DNA of 10,724 nt. Origin: RGIG4140 sp045635565. Lineage in GTDB: Bacteria > Pseudomonadota > Alphaproteobacteria > CAAHEQ01 > UBA3637. Where the stretch lies: positions 1 through 10,724 of the forward strand of contig JAZTVX010000015.1 of assembly GCA_045635565.1 (NCBI GenBank). Direction: 5' to 3'. The notes beneath the pieces are model-generated. The model was not told the origin of the DNA. It ran no database searches and saw nothing but the letters and a program-made list of their open reading frames with translations. This document shows, piece after piece, positions 6,098-10,724 of the stretch; the stretch's first letter is position 1, and each line of letters starts with the position of its first letter. The translations under genes and the position numbers were made by a program.

Positions 6098-7951
6098 ATG
6101 ATAAATGATAAACAGAGAAATAATGCCTATTTTGTATTGTTTCTCTGTTTTTTATTCTTGGCGTTTCCTGTTGTTGGTCAAGATAAAATAAAACAGATAT
6201 CATCATATCCGGCATGGTTGGCTTTGGTACACTATCAACCGACATTATTCGGTCATCAAGAAAGCACTATTGATTCGCCAACGTTTTTTTTAGCACAAGA
6301 CGGAAAAACAAATCCCTTATCCGAATTGAAAGCCACAATTGATTTATTTGATAATGATTCGGCAGATGCAAAACAAAAATGCTTGTTTCCGGCACGATAT
6401 TTGTTTTTAAAAAAACATCAACTGATACAGCAATCGTTTCCGGATTGCGATGAATATACACAATTTAAAAAAGATTTGAATCCTGCCGGTATTACTTTGA
6501 TTTATACCGATGCATACATGAGTAATCCGTCTTCTTTGTTTGGTCATACGTTGATGAGAATTGATGTTCCTGAAGGAAAAACGCAACTTGTGGCTCATGG
6601 TATGAATTATGGTGCATACGTCGATGAAAATACCGCCGGTGCGTTATATGCCTTGTACGGGTTGACAGGTGGTTATTACGGTGGTTTTACCGTTAAACCT
6701 TACTATCAAATTGTTAATACCTATAATAATATGGAAAATCGGGATATTTGGGAATACACGCTCAATTTGTCAGATGATGAACTTGACTTTTTTGTTGCTC
6801 ATCTTTGGGAAGTCGGACAAACACAAACCAGATATTACTTTTTTACCCAAAATTGTTCTTATTTGTTAACGGAGGTTTTAGATGCTGTTCGTCCGTCGTT
6901 GCAATTAGCAAGGGATTTTCCGCTTCATACCATTCCGTTGGATACCATTAAAGCAATTCACAAAAGAAATAACTTTATTTCAACGACCAATTATCGACCG
7001 TCACGCCAACGACGGATTACATATCGTTATCGGCAACTGACCAACATTCAACAAAATGCGTTAATTGATTTACTGACAACAAAATCATATGACAAAATTG
7101 AACAATTGCCACAAGAACAACAAGCCGCTGTTTTGGATTTAGCCTACGAATACACGCAATATTTGTGGGTAAAACAAGCAATTGATTTAAAAGAATACCG
7201 GCAAAAATCATTTCAAATTTTACGAAAACGAAAAAATATTGATTTATCTACAACCGAAGTTATTATTGACGGCCAAAATCCTATACAATCTCATGATTCG
7301 ATGCAGATGTCATTTGGTATTGGGTCTTCAAGGGGTGATTTATTTTATGAAATCGGCTGGCGTTCTGCTTATCACGCCTTAACGGAAAATCCGTTTGGAT
7401 TGCTTCATGGGGCAGAAATCAAGTTTTTAGACACACTGTTTCGATATTATCCACAAGCGAATAAAACGCAATTACAAGAACTGACACTGACAAAAATTAC
7501 ATCATTGTCACCGTTTAACGCATTGTTTCAACCGATTTCTTATCAGATAGACACATATGTTAAGCGTGAATTTAATCCTAAAACAAATCGGGAAAAATTA
7601 GTTTATACATTTAAAGGCGGGTCGGGTTTAACCATTCAACCTGTCACTCATTTGTATGTGTATGGTCTAGCCAATGCCACCTTTAAATACGGTGGTGGAC
7701 ATTTGCCTCATCATTTGGGTTTGTCTGTCGGGGCTTTGGGTGGTTTTATTTACTATTTGCCTCAATTGCAAATTCAAAGTGAAATTGAAAGGTCTTTTTC
7801 TGATAATTTCATGCTGGACGGAATGCAAATTTCTAATCAAATCAATTATTCGTTGATGCAAAATTGGCAATTGGGTGTTTCTTATACATATAAAAATCAA
7901 AAATATAAATCTGAAAACACTTTTAAAACAAGTATTTATAAATTTTTCTAA
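6098..7951 (+). CDS. DUF4105-domain envelope protein (Lnb N-terminal-like), possible thiol enzyme
   Basis: The 617-residue protein has a signal peptide (hydrophobic 10-26, cleavage near G27). The N-terminal part, including WLALVHY and CLFPARY (95-101), matches the domain that usually precedes DUF4105. The DUF4105 core has NPSSLFGHT (143-151) and YFFTQNCSYLL (about 247-257). The rest, from about 390, has SHDSMQMSFGIG, RSAYHALTENPFGLLHGAEI and alternating hydrophobic strands. It ends in F, like an outer-membrane beta-barrel. A His in FGHT followed by an NC motif is the order seen in permuted papain-like enzymes (LRAT, PPPDE), so H150 and C253 are possible catalytic residues; this is inference. 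The ATG lacks a clear ribosome site and is 10 bases past the DUF3015 stop, suggesting translational coupling. Confidence 0.88.
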   Translation: MINDKQRNNAYFVLFLCFLFLAFPVVGQDKIKQISSYPAWLALVHYQPTLFGHQESTIDSPTFFLAQDGKTNPLSELKATIDLFDNDSADAKQKCLFPARYLFLKKHQLIQQSFPDCDEYTQFKKDLNPAGITLIYTDAYMSNPSSLFGHTLMRIDVPEGKTQLVAHGMNYGAYVDENTAGALYALYGLTGGYYGGFTVKPYYQIVNTYNNMENRDIWEYTLNLSDDELDFFVAHLWEVGQTQTRYYFFTQNCSYLLTEVLDAVRPSLQLARDFPLHTIPLDTIKAIHKRNNFISTTNYRPSRQRRITYRYRQLTNIQQNALIDLLTTKSYDKIEQLPQEQQAAVLDLAYEYTQYLWVKQAIDLKEYRQKSFQILRKRKNIDLSTTEVIIDGQNPIQSHDSMQMSFGIGSSRGDLFYEIGWRSAYHALTENPFGLLHGAEIKFLDTLFRYYPQANKTQLQELTLTKITSLSPFNALFQPISYQIDTYVKREFNPKTNREKLVYTFKGGSGLTIQPVTHLYVYGLANATFKYGGGHLPHHLGLSVGALGGFIYYLPQLQIQSEIERSFSDNFMLDGMQISNQINYSLMQNWQLGVSYTYKNQKYKSENTFKTSIYKFF

Positions 7952-7968
7952 AAAATAATATTTTTTTC

Positions 7969-7997
7969 TTGACATTATGAGATGAAAATATTATATT
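7969..7997 (+). promoter_or_regulatory. Strong sigma70-type promoter
   Basis: A perfect TTGACA (7969-7974) and TATATT (7992-7997) are 17 bp apart, 17 bases past the stop of the DUF4105 gene. Predicted start is near 8004. The next features are the terminator at 8126-8148 and the repeat-protein gene at 8168. Confidence 0.6.
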
Positions 7998-8003
7998 AGA
8001 AAC

Positions 8004-8148
8004 ACTTTTTTGATTATCAGAACACAAAAATGGAAAAGTTAGAGAAAAATATATCTGTTTGAATTGAAAAATAAAAGAGATTAAAAAAAACAAGTAAACC
8101 AACAATAATTCAAAAAAATAGACAACTCGACAGGGTCGAGATTTTTTT
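8004..8148 (+). ncRNA. Candidate small RNA or attenuated leader
   Basis: The stretch is bounded by the TTGACA-17-TATATT promoter and a terminator just before the repeat-protein gene. If the terminator works fully, a free RNA of about 145 nt is made; if it is conditional, this is the regulated leader of the gene at 8168. A 10-codon frame (8030-8062) lies in it but has no ribosome site. I see no known riboswitch or T-box pattern. Confidence 0.3.
8126..8148 (+). terminator. Intrinsic terminator before the repeat-protein gene
   Basis: CTCGAC (8126-8131) and GTCGAG (8135-8140) form a 6-bp stem with loop AGG, followed by A and seven T. It could end the DUF3015-DUF4105 operon or the RNA started at 8004. 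It lies only 20 bases before the ATG at 8168, inside the expected leader of that gene. Confidence 0.7.
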
Positions 8149-8167
8149 GAGCGTGAAAGAAGGAAAA

Positions 8168-8542
8168 ATGAAACATTTAGATGTTATAAAGATTTTGAGT
8201 TTTGGATTAGCATTGTCAACGGTTACACAAACTGAAGCTATGTCGGTTTCAAACCAAGTTACACCATATAATACATTGCCTCCGACACCGGAATATACAC
8301 AATATAACTCATTACCACCGACGCCGGATTATGAAGTGTATAATACATTGCCTCCGACACCGGAATACACGCCGTATAACTCATTACCGCCAACACCGGA
8401 TTATGAAGTGTATAATACGTTACCTCCGACACCGGATTATACGCCGTATAATTCATTGCCACCGACGCCGGATTACGTATCAACAAGTTCTGTCAATGTA
8501 TATGTTTTATACGCACAAGAAAATCAAAATGTTCGTAATTAA
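8168..8542 (+). CDS. Exported Pro/Tyr-rich tandem-repeat protein
   Basis: The 124-residue product has a likely signal peptide (hydrophobic stretch to TEA at residue 24). The ATG at 8168 is preferred over the TTG at 8147, because AAGGA precedes it (8160-8164) and the TTG lies inside the terminator T run. Residues 34-105 are six exact-length 12-residue repeats, Y-N-[TS]-L-P-P-T-P-[ED]-Y-x-x. The third position alternates T and S, so the real unit is 24 residues. A short tail (TSSVNVYVLYAQENQNVRN) follows. The repeats are extended, proline-rich and without cysteine. No family is recognised. A surface or periplasmic spacer, adhesin or secreted host-facing protein are all possible. It stands alone between two terminators. 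Confidence 0.8.
   Translation: MKHLDVIKILSFGLALSTVTQTEAMSVSNQVTPYNTLPPTPEYTQYNSLPPTPDYEVYNTLPPTPEYTPYNSLPPTPDYEVYNTLPPTPDYTPYNSLPPTPDYVSTSSVNVYVLYAQENQNVRN
8267..8482 (+). repeat. In-frame 36-bp tandem repeat, six units (72-bp higher order)
   Basis: Six 36-bp units code for the 12-residue repeats without any insertion or deletion. Units 2 and 4 are nearly identical (both end GATTATGAAGTG), as are 1, 3 and 5 in their TNCLPPTP-coding part. Third-base differences (CCACCG, CCGCCA) show the copies are not freshly made. Copy number is likely to vary between strains. Confidence 0.9.
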
Positions 8543-8550
8543 CACATTCA

Positions 8551-8577
8551 AAAACGCTGATAATATCGGCGTTTTTT
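8551..8577 (+). terminator. Intrinsic terminator after the repeat-protein gene
   Basis: AAAACGC (8551-8557) pairs with GCGTTTT (8569-8575). The stem is extended by T-G, G-C and A-T pairs inward to loop TAATA, and the T run reaches 8577. It starts 8 bases after the stop. Confidence 0.85.
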
Positions 8578-8586
8578 ATTATCTGC

Positions 8587-8614
8587 TTGAAAAAAATTTT
8601 TTATTGTATATAAT
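8587..8614 (+). promoter_or_regulatory. Promoter of prfC
   Basis: TTGAAA (8587-8592) and a perfect TATAAT (8609-8614) are 16 bp apart, just after the preceding terminator. The expected start near 8621 gives a leader of about 20 nt with AAGGAA (8631-8636) before the ATG at 8642. Confidence 0.65.
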
Positions 8615-8641
8615 TACGTCCATTAAAATAAAGGAAACAAT

Positions 8642-10228
8642 ATGACAACACAACTGACATCAACCGTTTCAAAACGCAGAACATTTGCTATTATTTCACA
8701 TCCGGATGCCGGTAAAACAACATTAACCGAAAAATTATTATTATTTGGTGGTGCCATCAACCAAGCCGGAGCCGTTAAAGCCCGTGGTGAAAACAGACGG
8801 GCTCATTCTGACTGGATGAAAGTTGAACAAGAACGGGGTATTTCCGTTGCTTCGTCTGTTATGAGTTTTGAATATGGTGGTTGTTCTTTTAATTTGTTGG
8901 ATACTCCGGGTCACGAAGATTTTTCCGAAGATACATATCGTGTTTTAACGGCGGTTGATTCTGCCGTTATGGTTATTGATTGTGCTAAAGGTATTGAAGA
9001 ACAAACAAAAAAATTGTTTGAAGTTTGTCGTTTGCGTGATATTCCCATTATCACGTTTATCAATAAATTAGATCGTGATGGGCAAGATCCGTTTGCCTTA
9101 TTGGAAGAAATTGAACAAACATTGGCATTAGATGTATCGCCTGCCGTATGGCCGATTGGCATGGGGCGTGATTTCAAGGGATGTTTTGACTTGTTGAATG
9201 ATCGTTTAAATTTATTTGACCGTTCGGCTGATAAATCTTCTCTGCCGACAATCGGTAAAACAATTAACGGGATTGATGATACATGTTTAGATGATGTTTT
9301 ACCAGTTGAACAAGTTGAGACATTGCGTGAACAGGTTGAAATGGTTCGGGGTTTATGTCCCACATTTGATCATGATGCGTATTTAGAAGGGACGATGACA
9401 CCTGTTTTCTTTGGATCGGCGATTAATAATTTCGGTGTGCGGGAATTATTGGATGCTTTAGTTGCATTTGCTCCGGCTCCACGTCCTCAAATAACCCCTA
9501 GCCGAACTGTTGAACCTGATGAAACAAAGGTTAGTGGTTTTGTTTTTAAAATTCAAGCGAATATGGATCCGAAACACCATGACCGAATTGCATTTATACG
9601 AATTTGTTCAGGTCACTTTAAACGGGGAATGAAACTGCTCAATCAACGCATTCAAAAGCAAATGATTATTCATAATCCTGTTATGTTTTTGGCACAAGAC
9701 CGAGAATTGGCAGAAGAAGCCTTTGCCGGTGATATCATTGGATTACCGAATCATGGCGGATTGCGTATTGGGGATACATTTACAGAGGGCGAACAATTGC
9801 AATTTAAAGGGATACCGTCATTTGCTCCTGAAATGTTGAAAAAAGTGCGTGCTGTTGACCCGTTAAAAGCAAAACATCTCGGCAAAGCCTTGGAACAAAT
9901 TGCCGAAGAGGGTGGGGCTAGTGTGTTTAAACCAATTCATGGATTTGAATGGATTGTTGGTGTTGTCGGTGCATTGCAGTTTGAGGTATTGGCAGACCGA
10001 ATCCGAACAGAATTTGATGTTCCTGTTATTTTTGAACCGACAACGTATTATACGGCTCGCTGGTTGCAAGGGGATACGGCTAAAACGAAACGATTTGTTG
10101 ATACAAATGCCATTACCATGGCAACTGACCATGATGGTGATTTTGTATTTTTGGCTCGTAATGCATGGCACTTAAACAAAGCACAAGAAGATAATCCGGA
10201 TATTACATTTTTGAAAATCAAGGAATAA
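8642..10228 (+). CDS. prfC: Peptide chain release factor 3
   Basis: The 528-residue protein matches RF3 over its whole length (E. coli RF3 is 529 residues). RF3 is a cytosolic translational GTPase that removes RF1/RF2 from the ribosome after peptide release. GTPase motifs: G1 SHPDAGKTT (19-27), G2 RGISV (65-69), G3 DTPGHED (87-93) and G4 NKLD (141-144). The RF3-specific SHPDAGKTT, HSDWM (55-59), FKIQANMDPKH and FTEGEQLQFKGIPSFAPE separate it from EF-G. The residue after ISV in G2 is Ala70 where E. coli has Thr; the preceding Ser68, in the magnesium-coordinating position, is kept. The gene has its own promoter, ribosome site and terminator, so it is monocistronic here. Confidence 0.98.
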   Translation: MTTQLTSTVSKRRTFAIISHPDAGKTTLTEKLLLFGGAINQAGAVKARGENRRAHSDWMKVEQERGISVASSVMSFEYGGCSFNLLDTPGHEDFSEDTYRVLTAVDSAVMVIDCAKGIEEQTKKLFEVCRLRDIPIITFINKLDRDGQDPFALLEEIEQTLALDVSPAVWPIGMGRDFKGCFDLLNDRLNLFDRSADKSSLPTIGKTINGIDDTCLDDVLPVEQVETLREQVEMVRGLCPTFDHDAYLEGTMTPVFFGSAINNFGVRELLDALVAFAPAPRPQITPSRTVEPDETKVSGFVFKIQANMDPKHHDRIAFIRICSGHFKRGMKLLNQRIQKQMIIHNPVMFLAQDRELAEEAFAGDIIGLPNHGGLRIGDTFTEGEQLQFKGIPSFAPEMLKKVRAVDPLKAKHLGKALEQIAEEGGASVFKPIHGFEWIVGVVGALQFEVLADRIRTEFDVPVIFEPTTYYTARWLQGDTAKTKRFVDTNAITMATDHDGDFVFLARNAWHLNKAQEDNPDITFLKIKE

Positions 10229-10238
10229 CGCAAAAAAC

Positions 10239-10274
10239 AAAAATCTCCGTCAGTTCATGTCAACGGAGATTTTT
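10239..10274 (+). terminator. Intrinsic terminator of prfC
   Basis: AAAAATCTCCGT (10239-10250) and ACGGAGATTTTT (10263-10274) form a perfect 12-bp stem around a 12-base loop, ending in five T. It begins 10 bases after the prfC stop. The A run on the other side means it may also work on the minus strand. Confidence 0.9.
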
Positions 10275-10386
10275 GATACTTAATCTTATATGGTTTTTTT
10301 GAGATATAATTTTATCGCCTGTTGTTTTGATATAATATGGTTCTCAAATGTACAGTGATTGTATAACAATATTATCATTGATGAAT

Positions 10387-10416
10387 TTTACAGTTTATAT
10401 ATCAATCGGGTATAAT
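10387..10416 (+). promoter_or_regulatory. Weak candidate promoter in the gap after prfC
   Basis: TTTACA (10387-10392) and TATAAT (10411-10416) are 18 bp apart. The only frame downstream in the window is 10 codons (10451-10483) without a ribosome site. The gap 10275-10515 is very AT-rich and I see no gene in it, so this may be chance. Confidence 0.25.
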
Positions 10417-10515
10417 CACAGTCATATTTAACAGAATAGCAGATAAGTCCATGGGAAATAAAAAAATAATTAAAATTAAATAGTTCACATGTTTCTAATA
10501 CAAGGGTTATTCTAC

Positions 10516-10613
10516 AAAAAAAGCCCTTTGCAAACGGTAAAACCTGTTTGAAAATAACGTTTAAAAATCAATGTATTCTCGTTAAAAAACGTGTCAAAAA
10601 AAGGTACGTTATT
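10516..10613 (-). ncRNA. Candidate small RNA (copy 2)
   Basis: The minus strand has the same order as copy 1: promoter, AAAAATAACG start, U-rich interior, complementary CGTTATTTTC (nine of ten pairs kept) and a run of seven T at 10522-10516. The final hairpin is weaker: CC/GG and TT/AA pairs remain with mismatches, so termination may be less efficient. The first part of the transcript is identical to copy 1 and the 3' half has diverged. Confidence 0.5.
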
Positions 10614-10619
10614 TTTCCC

Positions 10620-10648
10620 ATATTATGATGCGAAATACCTCTTGTCAA
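10620..10648 (-). promoter_or_regulatory. Promoter of the small RNA, copy 2
   Basis: On the minus strand TTGACA (10648-10643) and TAATAT (10625-10620) are 17 bp apart. The -10 box is closer to consensus than the TAGTAT of copy 1. Confidence 0.7.
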
Positions 10649-10724
10649 CTAAAAAATACAATTGTCTGATTTTTATATCTTTTTCACCCCATTACAAGCA
10701 CACGTCGTCTATCAAAAAAAAGCG

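Larger units (their letters stand above)
10516..10724. repeat. Dispersed element, copy 2 (cut by window end)
   Basis: Same orientation as copy 1. Bases 10562-10724 match 2159-2321 without gaps. The left arm of the inverted repeat is intact at 10584-10608. The window stops at AAAAAAAAGCG, just before the expected right arm. Sequence left of 10515 is not similar to that left of copy 1, so the element's left edge is at the small RNA terminator. Confidence 0.85.

Noticed and set aside
8030..8062. 10-codon leader peptide (MEKLEKNISV)
   Set aside because: No ribosome binding site and no run of one amino acid's codons as in classic attenuators.
8331..8645. 104-codon plus-strand frame overlapping the repeat protein
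   Set aside because: Shadow frame created by the 36-bp repeat; the other frame has signal peptide, ribosome site and a meaningful repeat.

Overview
The window is AT-rich bacterial DNA. Its genes use ordinary Gram-negative signals: Sec and lipoprotein signal peptides, Shine-Dalgarno sites, TTGACA/TATAAT-like promoters and hairpin-plus-T terminators. The gene content is an NlpD/DipM-like LysM-LytM lipoprotein, a DUF3015-DUF4105 pair, Sel1 and ankyrin repeat proteins, and release factor 3. With a GTCA...TCT palindromic repeat family, this points to a proteobacterium, most likely a low-GC host-associated alphaproteobacterium. That assignment is an inference; no rRNA or phylogenetic marker was available to test it.

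Layout. 1-243: 3' end of a Cys-rich protein. 354-1394: a dense, more GC-rich array of palindromes. It has six 85-bp composite units (two diverged 26-bp palindromes facing each other), followed by a 58-bp tandem amplification of one half. 1502-1873: a small secreted protein with a C-type-lectin-like pattern. 1874-2456: no protein gene, but minus-strand promoter and terminator signals, including the first copy of a dispersed element. 2457-2951: ankyrin protein. 3085-5458 (minus): a periplasmic Sel1-repeat protein and, upstream of it, a LysM-LytM lipoprotein with degenerate zinc ligands. 5620-7951 (plus): a DUF3015 protein and a DUF4105-type envelope protein, probably one operon. 7969-8148: a strong promoter followed about 130 bases later by an intrinsic terminator. 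8168-8542: an exported protein made mostly of six 12-residue Pro/Tyr repeats. 8642-10228: prfC. 10516-10724: second copy of the dispersed element, cut by the window end.

Most genes between 1502 and 8542 encode exported or envelope proteins. The LytM lipoprotein probably regulates peptidoglycan amidases. The DUF4105 protein may be a thiol enzyme of the periplasm or outer membrane. prfC is a housekeeping gene with its own promoter and terminator.

The most novel signal is the dispersed element at 2111-2355 and 10516-10724. Both copies carry, on the minus strand, a TTGACA-17-TA(G/A)TAT promoter, a region of about 100 nt closed by a conserved stem, and a hairpin followed by a T run. This looks like an undescribed multi-copy small RNA gene inside a repeat. 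The first copy also has a perfect 25-bp inverted repeat and a second two-way terminator.
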